From positions 3,388,501-3,452,500 of the forward strand of contig JAWNZC010000421.1 in NCBI GenBank assembly GCA_035771165.1: a stretch of DNA of 64,000 nucleotides. The letters run 5' to 3'. The notes below the pieces were generated by a model that saw nothing but the letters and a program-made list of their open reading frames with translations, had not been told where the DNA came from and made no database searches. The stretch comes from Paragorgia papillata. Taxonomy: Eukaryota; Cnidaria; Anthozoa; Scleralcyonacea; Coralliidae. Every line of letters starts with the position of its first letter. The stretch's first letter is position 1. Positions 49,101 to 60,397 of this stretch are shown here, in pieces. Both the position numbers and the translations under genes were made by a program.

Positions 49101-49748
49101 TTTATCAGATTTAAATCCACGAGGGCGCAGCCCGAGTGTTTTAGATCTGATAAAACACGTGATAAAAAGGTGGAGCAAAGTGAAAAGATGGTAAACTTCT
49201 GAGTATAGTTTCTCAGCGCAACTTTAAACTAAATAACTTATGTATTTTCTTATACTTGCAGCAAGCTTGGATTTAATAGAGGTAAACACGGTCGGCGTTT
49301 TTCAACTGCGAAAGAACGGCATGATTACATCGGCAAAGTTCTTGCTTCTAAAGTGGGCGAAACTTGTTCATTATTAGAACAGAAAACTTCATATTGGGAC
49401 AAAAGAAAGTTGGAACGTTGGTTTGAAGAGCATCAAGGAGTTAGATCAAGAATCATGTACGTCGGAGGTGTTCATAAGAGAGCTAAGGCAACAAGAAAAG
49501 CAATTAGTCTTCTCAAGAAAGGAATACCTGTAGTCATAAGCACTGACCAGAACTTCACCCTCAATCCTACTTACGGTGTTGTAACACGCATGCGTCAGAG
49601 GCGTTCATCGTATCGTCATTGTGATAAGATTGATTGTTCTTTGTGGGAAGAAATCGACCTTACCGAGTTTTTTGTACGTGATGGTTCATCCACTGGGAAA
49701 TGGAACATTGCATGTACTTATTACACGGCAGCAGCTATCAAACAATGA
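40179..49748 (+). CDS. Single-pass membrane protein with C39/papain-like ectodomain; function unknown
   Basis: Not recognised by name. Exons 40179-40435, 45038-45340, 45783-45982, 47249-47381, 48065-48647 and 49262-49748; all join in frame only if the A13 run at 45071-45083 is one base shorter (then 653 residues). Seen: 57-residue basic N-terminus, one membrane helix (about 58-79) with no signal peptide, so type II topology. Then comes a block like bacterial peptidase pro-domains (AHYIAYYEV ... SYAVISAG ... DYSLVETGGSPSPLEKL), a mid region, and a C-terminal half with ECWGVGTMLSAWAMIF (Cys about 461) and GIPVVIS ... NPTYGVVTRM (about 580-602). These resemble the Cys helix and the GxPVxV ... 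HxVVV strands of C39/papain folds, but Tyr stands where the His is expected, so it may be inactive. A TATA box lies 21 bp before the ATG. AATAAA at 49977 and 50139. Confidence 0.7.
41030..41545. repeat. Degenerate ~185-bp triplication
   Basis: Three diverged blocks in the first intron of the membrane-protein gene share AAATAAAnACCTAAACA, a GTAATCG core and ATTATCTACAC...CATCCGTT. No stable reading frame. Confidence 0.55.
42607..44151. mobile_element. Long-TIR DNA element with internal tandem repeat
   Basis: Inverted arms of about 280 bp: TAATATTTAAAACACGAGCA at 42609 and its mirror ending at 44151; the inner arm edge is around CATGAATTATTAATGAG (about 42865 / 43845). The ends fit a TA target site. 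The centre has a 39-bp repeat but no transposase. It lies in the first intron of the membrane-protein gene. Partial copies of the arm lie at 45983-46190 and 49069-49170. Confidence 0.8.
43106..43252. repeat. 39-bp tandem repeat, four copies
   Basis: Unit CAAACTTGTCGCAAGATTGG followed by CTTTAGAAAGAGAAGGG; the last copy varies (CTTGAGAAAG). It lies inside the long-TIR element. Confidence 0.93.
44419..44594. mobile_element. ~175-bp MITE, copy 1
   Basis: Starts AGCCTGGTAACCACTAAAG and ends GGGTACCAGGCT. Nearly identical to 52915-53088, differing at a handful of positions. In the first intron of the membrane-protein gene. Confidence 0.85.
45983..46200. mobile_element. Solo arm of the long-TIR family at a splice donor
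   Basis: The intron after exon 3 of the membrane-protein gene opens GTAAGTAATATTTAAAACACG, so the element end (TAATATTTAAAACACGAGC) begins at base 6 of the intron. About 200 bp of arm follow, diverged from the 42.6 kb copy. Confidence 0.75.
47490..47995. repeat. ~122-bp direct repeat, three copies
   Basis: Copies at about 47490-47612, 47757-47875 and 47878-47990 share GGATAACC(C/T)TATCA, ATATCTAAACTGTTC and GTAAGGACCATCC. Between copies 1 and 2 is one unit of the GAAACGTTAG repeat related to 2.4-3.0 kb. It lies in the intron before the exon at 48065. Confidence 0.8.
49069..49172. mobile_element. Second solo arm fragment of the long-TIR family
   Basis: GTAAGTAATATTTAAAACACG through GATCTGATAAAACACGTGA, about 100 bp, in the last intron of the membrane-protein gene. 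It closely matches the outer part of the 42.6 kb arm. Confidence 0.75.
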
Positions 49749-51841
49749 TCTACTTCAAATAACATTCATTGTACATTTGTAAAATGCAATCTGTTTACAA
49801 AATAGACTAAAGATTATACATAATTATCTCGCATGCTTTGTTTTAAGAAAATGCTTACCAAGTTTCTACATCAACATCAATCTTCAATACGACACACCTT
49901 TGCAATACATTACTAGCCCCAGTCCCCCTTTATACAGTAGTCAATACCAGACTAGTCCCAGTCCCCAACAATACACAATAAAGCATAGCTAAGCACAAAC
50001 AAATGAAAAGGTCAAAAGACAACAAATATTTTTAGATGTACTGCATACTTATTTAAGTTTATACATTATTGTTTGTGATAATATATGTTTATATACTATT
50101 GTTTGTGTTAATATATGTTTATACATTATGGTTATGTTAATAAAAACATATGGAATATCTCAAAATTTTAAAACGTTTGTAAATGTGACAAAGAATTTAC
50201 TGACATCTTTCTGGAGTGCATGGGGCCTCTGTGCACAACCAGACACAGTCTTACAGAGTGGTTGCCCTGTTTGTCATTAAAAATCTTGCATTAAAAAATG
50301 CATGAATGAACAAATTAATGAATGAACTCACAGAGTAAAAAGCTTGCCTTCTTGTGTTCTTCCTTTCCTCAAGTTGAGTGCACGCACCCCATCCCCCCTG
50401 GCTAAATCATTCTTCCCTATTTCAAACTTGTCTACATGTTTCCAAACTTAAGTAAAAGCTAACTTTGATATTAATAATACTTGGAATAATGAAAAAAATA
50501 ATAATACATTGTCATTGACCCTTAGACCCCGTTTACACAATGCCGGTACAATTTGAAAACGTTACAAAATCATGCCAGTGTGAGTGTGTAAATACAGGCC
50601 AAAAAGTCTTGCATTTACATGGTGCCGGTATAATATAATGATGGATTAGCATGTGACTATTCTCTTCCAATGAGAATTGAGAAGACTTTGTGAATACTGC
50701 TGACCCGAATACTGTAGTCGTATATATCGTGATTACAGACATCAAACTGTTACGGCACAGGCGTTTACACGATACTGGTTAGTGTTCCATTTTTATTTCA
50801 TGCCGTTGTAGTGGTATTATATAGCTTAGGGTGACTACATCATAAGAGTAATTGGATATCAGGAGAACACGCGCGAGTGCAAAGAGAGAGCAGACAGTTG
50901 TGACAGGTGATTGCGGTTCTTAGTGTAGAGCTCATCTACATCAGGGTTCAAATTAACATTTCAAAAGTGCATCGCGAAAATATTTTGTCGAAAAAGTGGA
51001 GGGGCTGGTACTAACCCCCCCCCCCCCCCCAGTTTCGACTTCCGCTTTCACTTTGGTATTTCAGACAGAAGCGGCATTGGAGTTCTGGATTAGACTAGAA
51101 TTCAAAACGCCACGCAAAAAAACAACGCACTTGAAACTGCAGGCAAAACAACTGTGTCAGAAATGTGTCTGAAATGACGTGATGTTTGTTTAATATTTTT
51201 GCGCTCAAAATCTCACTGAATTATGAAGGATAAATTTACAGTAGCAGTGTTTCAGTTTCACGACGTTTTTATTGTTATGATGCGATGTAACATGAGAACT
51301 ATCCAAGGCTGTTGTTTTGTTTTATAATAAACCAAAACACGCTGCAAAGAAGTTATTGGAAGGCACTCAGCGGTTAATTTGCATCGCGATTTTGGAGTTT
51401 TTATGTTTGTTTTGGATCGCATATTTCAAAAAGTGCATCGCGATTCGCATATGTTAATTCGAACCCTGTACATTGTAATTAAGTCTTTGCTATTTGTTTG
51501 AATAAATACCCATTTATTATACTGTGTGGCTATTGTTCTACCAAGACGATCTCTGACAGCTACACCGCCAAAGAACCTGTCTTCATTTTGTGCTGTTTTC
51601 ATGTCATTTTTGTGCCGGTAAACGCAACGCCTAAACAGCATGATTTTGTTCTGTTTTCAAATTTTTCCGTTTTATACACGTATTATACATGGTTTTCACA
51701 CAACTCAGTTCTACCTTCTCCTTTCATTACAAATAAAAAAATCTTTGACAAATCCAAGTAGTAACAAAGCAGAAAATCCAACAGATTCACACAACTTTTC
51801 TTCTCAAGACATGTCAATATTCTGCCATATTTTCCACACCA
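49749..51841. other. Intergenic region, membrane protein 3' to LSM6 3'
   Basis: 3' UTR with AATAAA candidates at 49977 and 50139, a half Harbinger-like end at about 50527-50620, a C-run at 51020, and the TIR element at 50942-51468. No gene seen. Confidence 0.55.
50942..51468. mobile_element. hAT-like non-autonomous element
   Basis: Ends CAGGGTTCAAATTAACAT and ATGTTAATTCGAACCCTG; the inner motif AAGTGCATCGCGA appears near both ends, and TACAT flanks both sides. No transposase. The family call is inference from CAGGG/CCCTG ends. Confidence 0.7.
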
Positions 51842-52735
51842 CTACCTCCTTGATTTCTGGGTACTAATGTACAAAACTGAAAGTTAAAATTATAAATGTC
51901 TTAATTTACAAGCATTTTTAGAAAATATAGCTATATATCTTCTATATTCAAAGTATGTTTACGGTTAAAAATTCAGCTCACCATTATTGCCTCTGATAAA
52001 GGCATCACCATATTTATTCTTTAACTGAAAAAAACAGAATTAAATTATCAGGAATTAAGAGTTGAAGTAATGTTTGCTACACAACTTAATAGAGACATAA
52101 TTGTGCTTTGCTCATTGTATTTATGGATTAAAGCACTCATATCAGTGTGTTATTGAGATTTACATTCACAAGTTCACTAACAACAAATGAGAAATTAAAT
52201 ACTATTCAAGGCAAAGCTAAGTGCAGTATTTTATACCAAGTTCCATGTTAGTGAATGAGGAAGACCTGTGTTTATATTAGCCTGTGAATGCCAACACTTG
52301 AGTGGCTCTTTTGTGAGTTTAGGAGAAGTCAAAAGTACTTATATAAACTTTCACATAAACTTTCAAATTCTTCCAACTCACTCTCATGTTTGCATAAACA
52401 CAAGCAGTCATTTCATAAGTACGGGGGGTGTATACCTGTCCATTGACATACTCCTCAGTTTGTTCCAATGCTATGTTCATGTAGCTATCCAGACAAGCTA
52501 AAACACCTATTGTAATAAACAATATAATATCTCTCTCACTTTAGAATCCTTTTCAGTCCACACTGAGAAATAGAACAAGCTATATATGGCAATTTATAAG
52601 CTATAATAATAAACTTTATACACAATGTCAAATTTTATTTTTACCTCGGTAGTCAGCTCCACTGTTCAACTTTACAACAACAGGTCTTCCTATTATTTGC
52701 TTGAGAAAATCACTTGGTGTCTGCTTTCGACTCAT
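51842..52735 (-). CDS. LSM6: U6 snRNA-associated Sm-like protein LSm6
   Basis: Subunit of the cytoplasmic LSm1-7 (mRNA decay) and nuclear LSm2-8 (U6 snRNA) rings. Exons 52735-52645, 52506-52436, 52024-51982 and 51876-51842 give 79 residues, one fewer than human. Seen: MSRKQTPSDFLKQIIGRPVV start, Sm1 motif with KLNSGADYRG and CLDSYMNIALEQ, Sm2 motif with FIRGNNVLYIS. The C-terminus is STQKSRR, slightly changed from the vertebrate end. Assignment is close to certain. Confidence 0.98.
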
Positions 52736-52914
52736 AATGTATTAAAAAAACCAAGTTACTAAACGAAACTCTTATTTTATTTCACTTTTTCAAGCACTCC
52801 TTTCAAACCACGTTGAAACCAGAAATTACAAAGCAGTACACCGTGGAGTACACCCCCCGGAACTTGAGCCAAAGTAATACAAATCAGCGGCAACACACGA
52901 CACAGGTAGACCTG

Positions 52915-53088
52915 GCCTGGTAACCACTAAAGACTTCTGCTTTCCTATTGGTTGAAATTTCGCGCGTTTTTAGTGGCTATGAGTGAAACTGCAATCGTCA
53001 TAAGTGGATTTAGCCCTGACGACGCGAGAATGAGATTAGTGGTTACCTGGCCCATATTTCTTTTGAAATTGGGCCAGGGTACCAGGCT
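52915..53088. mobile_element. ~175-bp MITE, copy 2, upstream of LSM6
   Basis: GCCTGGTAACCACTAAAGAC to GGGTACCAGGCT, starting 180 bp before the LSM6 start codon on its 5' side. Almost identical to 44419-44594. Confidence 0.85.
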
Positions 53089-53678
53089 AAGGTAGACCAA
53101 GCGATAAGCGCATACGGACCATGATGTCGCCAACTGAAGTACGGAAAAGAATCCAACACAATTAAAATTTGCAGGAGCCTAGGAACCAGTGCGCCACGTG
53201 GGGGTAGAAAGGGGTACTCCTCCAACTTTGTACATATAAGTAATCTAGTGGCTTGATTCTTGAGCAATTACAGCGAGAAAGGAAAAAAAAAGACTACATG
53301 CATTGTACTTCGTTGGTGTTGGGGATAGAGTTAATTAAATTGTCTGAAAATATGACGTCACAATAATGAACTGTGATTTTGTGTAGACGGTCGTGACCAA
53401 ACTCGTACCCAGGGTCTTATCTCCGTTCCCCCGCCCCCCTGGGTTGGTCCTGACCGTGCACAAATCTCAGTTTGTTTTTACTCTTATCAATATTTAAATA
53501 ATACGGTTGAGTGATTAAACCTAAAACGCTGCTATTGGATGATTAAATATATTGTCCTCAGCGTGCATAAACCTGAACAAAAAGATAGAATAAAGACTCG
53601 CTAAGTTTGAAAATATGCATATAGTTTCAAGGATCAGACTTGTAACGATCACTCCTCAAGTCTAGTCAGTGCAACCCT
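53089..53678. other. Intergenic, nothing recognised
   Basis: About 590 bp between the MITE and the 53.7 kb element. A CCCCGCCCCCC run lies near 53430. No gene or repeat identified. Confidence 0.5.
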
Positions 53679-55759
53679 AGCCTGCGAGCAGGCCCACTGC
53701 AGCTTCACGATCGGAAATGGCGGCTGTCGAGGCTCGCGAAATACGGGCTGACCCGTATTAGCTACGCATGCGTAGAACGAATATCTTGCGTGTAAAGAGC
53801 TTAAGCATAGGCTTATAAGCAAGCGGCGTTTTTGACAACACGGACGTCAACCGGAAGTAAATTGTCGTTGTTTTCGCGGGGTTTGAGGACATAACGTCCG
53901 TGAAGTCAAGTCATCGACGCCAAACCTCAAGCTTTGCCGTACGTGTTGAAGGTCAAGAACGTCTCAAGGTAAGTGTAATTTCTGGACCAAATTTTACATC
54001 TTTTGCAGTAAAACGTTTATAGATAGTGTTCTCAAATGCATATTTTACCGAATCTTTAGAAACAAATTCATGTCAACTATTTTTACGGCAGATATAGCTT
54101 CGGTTAATAAACCGATGTTTACAGTAGACGTTTTCTGTTTTTAGTCCTCCAAAAGCGTTTTCATACATATATTTCATTTAAAAGCTGGTGTAATTGGTCG
54201 TTTTACTCGTTTATCCGTCTTTACTGCTTGTGTAACGCTTGTTAGCAAGACCTTTTGAAATGAAATTGTGTTCACAAGATCATGCACTTTGAGATATCAC
54301 TTCGATAATTTAAATTTCAGAATTTCCCACAGCGAATGTTATTATTTTTACAAACAAGTTTCAGGCAGTTGTGTTTTGTAAAGTTTATAGTTTATCAAAA
54401 TTTCTGAAGCATTTTACCCGTAGAAATAATCTAGAAGAGTGTTACTTGATATTAAAAACTATTTTTCTGGGCATGCCGTTTTGTTTGGAAGCGTCGAGTC
54501 CTTTTGAGCAAAGCAAAACGACAGCTATATAAGTTTTCAAAGTTAATTATCTTGTTGCATAAGCTCATGCAGAAGCTGGCGGACATTTTGGGGTTTTAGC
54601 AAATCACAGGTTACATTGTCTTGTAAGAATCTCTGATTTTAAGATGTCCAATAACAATTGCATTTTCAATTGTCTAATCGATAAAATGCAGTGCGTATAT
54701 TTTATTTTTTACAAGCACAATCAAACTTTATTTTTTAGTGTCCAAATGCTTGTCCGGCCTCGAGCATTTCATAAGGAAATATCAACTTAACTAGTTATAG
54801 TTTATCCTGATTCATTAAAAACTGCCTCGAGCTATAGTTTCTGAACTTTAAACATCATTTTAATACACTTCAGTTCTTTTACTTGATATCCTAAGTTCAT
54901 GCACATTCTAAATTACATTTTCTGCATGATGGTGTTCCATTAATGTAGCTTGTAATATATTTTTTGTATATTTATAATAACAGCTAATACAACAAAGGAA
55001 AATTTAAAAGAAGTGGATGTAAACAGCTAGAGTAGCTATGAAAGGCTGGACTACATGGGTAAACAACTGTGACAACTATCAGGTCAAGCCCAATGACTTT
55101 TATGTACTATGGTGTTATGCAATTTATATTTACACAGGGCAAAATCAAGATTATGGCACTGCAAGTGATAATATATTGGACTTTATTTTCTGTACTCTTT
55201 TAACTGTCATATAGTCTGTTGTTCAAACATTGTATTACTGTATTATTCAAATAAACATTTATTGTAACATAAAAATTCAGTTTTATACCCTTTCAGGATT
55301 ATACGCTTGGGAATGTGGGCATTCATGAAATAAACTATTTTTGTTGTACTTTTTTGGTTTTCTAATTAGACCATGACCCTTTATTCCACTTCTGAAACTG
55401 TTTTATACCTCTTCATTAGCTGGGCGGAAAGAGTTTGCTTACATACTTGTTTCCACAGATTATTGGTTTGTTTAAAAAGTAAAAACTACTATAGACGTTT
55501 TTGCCATCAAGAACGCGAGTTGCTTAACGTAAAGACGCGACGCCACGAACGCCGCTTTAGATCCAGTCTACTCGCGGACATCCGACGTCCGTGTTGTCAA
55601 AAACGCCGCTTGCTTAAGCTCTCTACACGGCCGATAACTCACTTGAGCCAGCACGCACGTGGACTGCGAACTGCCCCATGAAAATTGCCGATTTTCTATG
55701 CGATCTCCGATCGTGTGAACGCACTGCAGATAGCCTGTTCGCAGGCTACTCGCAGGCTA
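53679..55759. mobile_element. ~2.1-kb element with imperfect long inverted ends
   Basis: Ends AGCCTGCGAGCAGGC (53679) and GCCTGTTCGCAGGCT (about 55733-55747). Further in, GAGCTTAAGCA then GGCGTTTTTGACAACACGG occur at about 53797-53865 and inverted at about 55582-55625. The left arm holds CCGGAAG (ETS-like) and ends in TCTCAAG/GTAAGTG, a good splice donor at about 53969. No transposase. A related fragment (CGGCGTTTTTGAGACACGGA) is at 12222-12245. Confidence 0.65.
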
Positions 55760-55775
55760 CTACTACTACCAGCTA

Positions 55776-55969
55776 TTATAGATCCTTTTAATAAGTATAG
55801 AATACGTCATTTTCACCCTTTGACGTCAATTTCTTTTCAGTTTTTCTTTTGAATTCTTTTCAATTTCGTTTATTGTCTTAGCTTGAATATTTTCAATAGA
55901 ATTCAAAAGGCTGAAAACGACGTCAAGTGCGGAAATGACGTATTCTGCACTTATTAAAAGGGTCTATAA
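55776..55969. mobile_element. Foldback MITE
   Basis: TTATAGATCCTTTTAATAAGT at the left is mirrored by ACTTATTAAAAGGGTCTATAA at the right. Inner arms carry GAATACGTCATTT and AAATGACGTATTC. Non-coding. Confidence 0.82.
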
Positions 55970-55975
55970 CGGTCT

Positions 55976-56310
55976 CTTAAAACATAGTTCATAGAACATA
56001 TACATGGTTTGGAAGCTCTATTGTCTTTCAACATGAAGCATGGTCATGTTGAACCGTGGTTGAACTGACAATGGAGTTATTTATATGGAAGTAAATTCTA
56101 TGGACACGTGATGATGAAGCACCACAACACGTGATGATGAAGCAACTCACTAATTAAACCCGATCGTTGCTATTGGATGACTGCTTCATTATACAGAAAA
56201 TACAATACCGTAAAATTGCACAAATTTCCATAAACTTGAACAAAAACATAGAACAATCACTTTGGACGAGTTTCCAAACCATGTATATGTTCTATTAACT
56301 ATGCTTAAAA
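55976..56310. mobile_element. Foldback MITE 3' of the SLCO gene
   Basis: Arms AACATAGTTCATAGAACATA (55980 on) and its mirror ending about 56308, including CATGGTTTGGAA / TTCCAAACCATG. Non-coding. It lies just beyond the SLCO 3' end. Confidence 0.8.
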
Positions 56311-56423
56311 CTGCGATAACCTAGCGCCTTCGACAATAAACTATCGTAATAATATACAACATTAATATCTAGGTTTAAAATATTTCATTTAAACGTCAGT
56401 CACTATAACAAACGCCTTTACAT

Positions 56424-56625
56424 TCTTTTTCAGAAAAAACCCAACTTTATCACTAAAATATTGTTTCGCCTTCGACAATGCTCTTCACTCCAACAGGATT
56501 AGCCAGACCAGTCACTCCGTTTCTTTTTCAGAAAAAACCCAACTTTATCACTAAAATATTGTTTCGCCTTCGACAATGCTCTTCACTCCAATAGGATTAG
56601 CCAGACCAGTCACTCCGTTTCTTTT
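56424..56625. repeat. 99-bp tandem duplication across the SLCO stop codon
   Basis: TTTTTCAGAAAAAACCCAAC starts at about 56427 and again at 56526. The two 99-bp copies differ at about one or two bases. The copy nearer the gene contains the last coding codons and the stop; the outer copy repeats them untranslated. Confidence 0.92.
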
Positions 56626-59153
56626 CAAATAACTTCCATTTTCTTCTAAACTAGTATCGGTGAGACCATTTGGAAGAGAATGATTGAGTTCTTCTGTTGA
56701 CAAGAATGATGTTTTGGTCGAGAAATACCAAGAGAGCAAGAAAAACCCGAGAGAAAATACTATAAAATAAGAAGAAAAAACAACTTTAAACACTAATGAT
56801 TATGTTTATTTCTTAAGAATATAAAAAGCAAAATTACTATGGATGCATAAATTATATATTATATAATTGATAAATTATCTTAAACTCAATAACAAAAATA
56901 AGAGACGCTATAGTCGGAGAGGAGTTGAGCGTAAAACCAACAATGTATAGTTACCTTGAAATATCATGGAAGCCATAACAATCACAAAAGCAATGTCTTT
57001 GCTCTTATATGCCAAACAATCTCCTTTCTCGCCACAAGACGTACGCCACAATATACAAGACTTATCAATAAACGAACCAAAGATAACAGGACCTGGTAAT
57101 GCACCAAATGCGCGCCATAGAACAAGCTGAAGACCAAGTGCGTAAGAACGTTGATTCTCAGATACACTCCTGCATTGAAAAAAAAAAACATAATAAAAAA
57201 AGAAAACAAGGAAAACAACAAGAACGTACAAATCAACGGTCAGAAAATACAATAACAACAATAGGAAACAATAATTAGAAACTGACAATGCAAACAACAA
57301 TAGGGAAAAAGTAGTTAGTACTTTGCTTGCTGTACAGGCTGTCAATGCAGGTATGCCACGTATTAGTACTGTAAACAACCTTGGTCTGTCCTATGAGTTC
57401 TAATGGCGCAATGGTTAGAGCGTCTGGCACTCTGGCTAGCATTTGGAGTATTAACAACTAACGACAGCTTGTACAGCAAGAACAAACGAAACATGAAAAA
57501 AACTATACAACTAATAAGGGAAAAGTACAGTACCTGATTGTTACGATTTTTCCCGGAATATCATTAAGATAAGTTAACGTCAAAAGTAAAGTAAATCCAG
57601 TAAGGAAAATGTACAAGTTCTTACAATTTTGATCACATACACCAAGCTTTACTTCTGGTACATCTTGTCCATTATGTGATGGACTGGCGAACGAACAATT
57701 TTTATAAATCTACATAAAAAAAGCCCAAATGCGAGTACATGAGAGTACACGAGAGTCATGAGAGTACACGAGAGTACATGAGAGTACACGAGAGTACACG
57801 AGAGTACACGAGAGTACATGAGAGTACACGAGAGTACATGAGAGTACACGAGAGTACATGAGAGTACATGAGAGTACACGGGAGTACATGAGAGTACACG
57901 AGAGTACACGAGAGTACACGAGAGTCATGAGAGTACACGAGAGTACATGAGAATACATGAGAGTACACGGGAGTACATGAGAATACACGAGAGTACATGA
58001 GAGTACACGAGAGTACACGAGAGTACATGAGGGTACATGAGAGTACACCAGAGTACATGAGAGTACATGAGAGTACACAAGAGTACATGAGAGTACACGC
58101 GAGTACACGAGAGTACATGAGGGTACATGAGAGTACACCAGAGTACATGAGAGTACACAAGAGTACATGAGAGTACACGCGAGTACATGAGAGTACACAA
58201 GAGTACATGAGAGTACACGAGAATACATGAGTACACGAGAGTACATGGGAGTACATGAGAGTATACAAGATTACAAGAATACATGATCCAAGCCATCTTG
58301 TTACCTTGGACATATTCTGATTTGGACATCCTGCGTGACAAGATGAGTAGAATGTTACGTCACCACTGCATACGGGAACATACTTCACAGCATCGCAATT
58401 GCATGATTTGTTGTAGGAACTACACGATAATAAAACAGTAATTACTGCACATAAATTGTTCACAAACATGGTCTGAAACTAATAATAAAATCAATCCACA
58501 GAGAAACTTGTATTTGTTGCCGCGTAAAGACGAAATAGTCAAAGGCATAAAGTAAACCAAAGTCCCCATACTGCTTAGACAAGCCACGCCTTCAGACATC
58601 GCTCAAAAATAAATTACTTCATCGTCCCGATTTTTTCCACATCAAAACATGATGTTCTCTTGTTAACTATATAGAGCAGTATACTAAGTCTGGTTTAAAC
58701 TTTACCTGTTCATAGACGTTTGACCCAGACGAATGTCTTCACAGCCTGGGAGCAGAAACATGAAGCTCATCCACATACCAAGAATTTGGAAATAAAAGCA
58801 ATATTTTGCAGCAACTTTACAATTTTCTTTTAATTTGCTATTGTGTCCGAAAAATGAACCTTGAAATAAAACATTTGAAATTCATCAATAATACAGAGAA
58901 AATACAAATATAAGAGTGGTAATATCAACAAAAAGCAACACCACCACTACTAACAAAAACAACAACAACAACACCACCAACACCACCAACAACAACAACA
59001 ACAACACGACCACCACCAACATCAACAACAACAACAACAACAACAACAACACGACCACCAACACCAGCACCAACACCACCACCACCACCACCAACACCAC
59101 CACCACCACCACTAACAACAACACCACCACCACCAACAAAAAACATCAACACC

Positions 59154-59185
<32 letters not shown>

Positions 59186-60359
59186 CAACAACACAAACAC
59201 CAACAACAACACCAACAAGAGTTGACACCAAACGTTCAACGTGTGAGCTATATATATTTTATACCAATAAATGTGCCAGTTATACTGCTTAATCCTCCAA
59301 TCAGCCCAACACCTAGACCTGCTATGGCGGGCGAAGCTCCATAATGTAAGCGGATCAGTTTAAACATAAATGGTCCAACACCAGCGCCAACAATTACTCT
59401 TAAAATAAAAGAAATGCGCATTTAAAAATGATGAATAGAAGTTTCAAATTTCATATTTATCTTATATTAGATTTTAAATGTAAATAGTAAACGCTTAATC
59501 TCTCGTAATATCCAGCGAAACTGTTGGCTCATATATTCAAACCAGCAAACAGCCAATCAGAAGCCAATCAGAAGCAAATCAGAAGCCAACCAGCAAACAG
59601 CCAATCAGAAGCCAATCAGAAGCCAATCAGAAACCAATCAGAAGCCAATCAGAAGCCAATCAGCAGCCCATCAAAAAGCGTGATTGAAAGTTACGGATGT
59701 GGAGAATCTAAAAATACGTACTGCGCCCAGACACCAAGAGTTTGAAACATGTATACTGGATTAAGAAGCAAAGTTTTAGTCGCTGGAAAAATGTCTTTAA
59801 TGCTTCCTGATATCTTTTCATCGTTTGCTGGGATTTCGCAATTTTTAATTGCAAGCTGACGTCGAGCCATGGCGCTGGGAATTTGTCTGGGAAAAGCAAG
59901 AACGAATGATGCAAAAAAGAAAATGAGAAATCCGCTGCTCAATGACCCCAACCACCAGTTGCCAATCCAGATCGGATCCCTTGGAGAAATGTTCACATCC
60001 TCTGGCTAGAAAAAAACAACGAAAAGAAGAACTAAAATTAATATATATATATATATATAAGTGAGTTTTGGTTCACAATATATATATATATATATAAGTG
60101 AGTTTTGGTTCACAATATATATATATATATATAGTAAAATAAAGACAAAGTTGGTTTACTTCATAAGAACTTTATTCACGACAAATTTGTTTCGTGTGGC
60201 AAGCAAAGCTCACCACACTCGTCAGGTGACTATCGTTGTGAACGTTATGCGGAATTTGATATGTTTAAATCGTGTCAGTAAAATTACGTCATGTTGGTGG
60301 TGTGATCGGTAGTTGTGTCGAGTCGCGTGTTAGTTATTACATAATAAATGTTGTTTTTT

Positions 60360-60397
<38 letters not shown>

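Noticed and set aside
55373..55681. 102-residue frame at the right end of the 53.7 kb element
   Set aside because: Its end reads the inverted arm of the element; no known domain.
57395..57490. Possible tRNA gene
   Set aside because: A box-A-like start is present, but box B and a closing acceptor stem are missing; the tail is shared with another SINE fragment.
57710..58469. Long Tyr/Ser/Val/Leu-repeat frames on the minus strand
   Set aside because: They read the 10-bp minisatellite; three overlapping frames are open equally, and the real Kazal exon ends at 58305.
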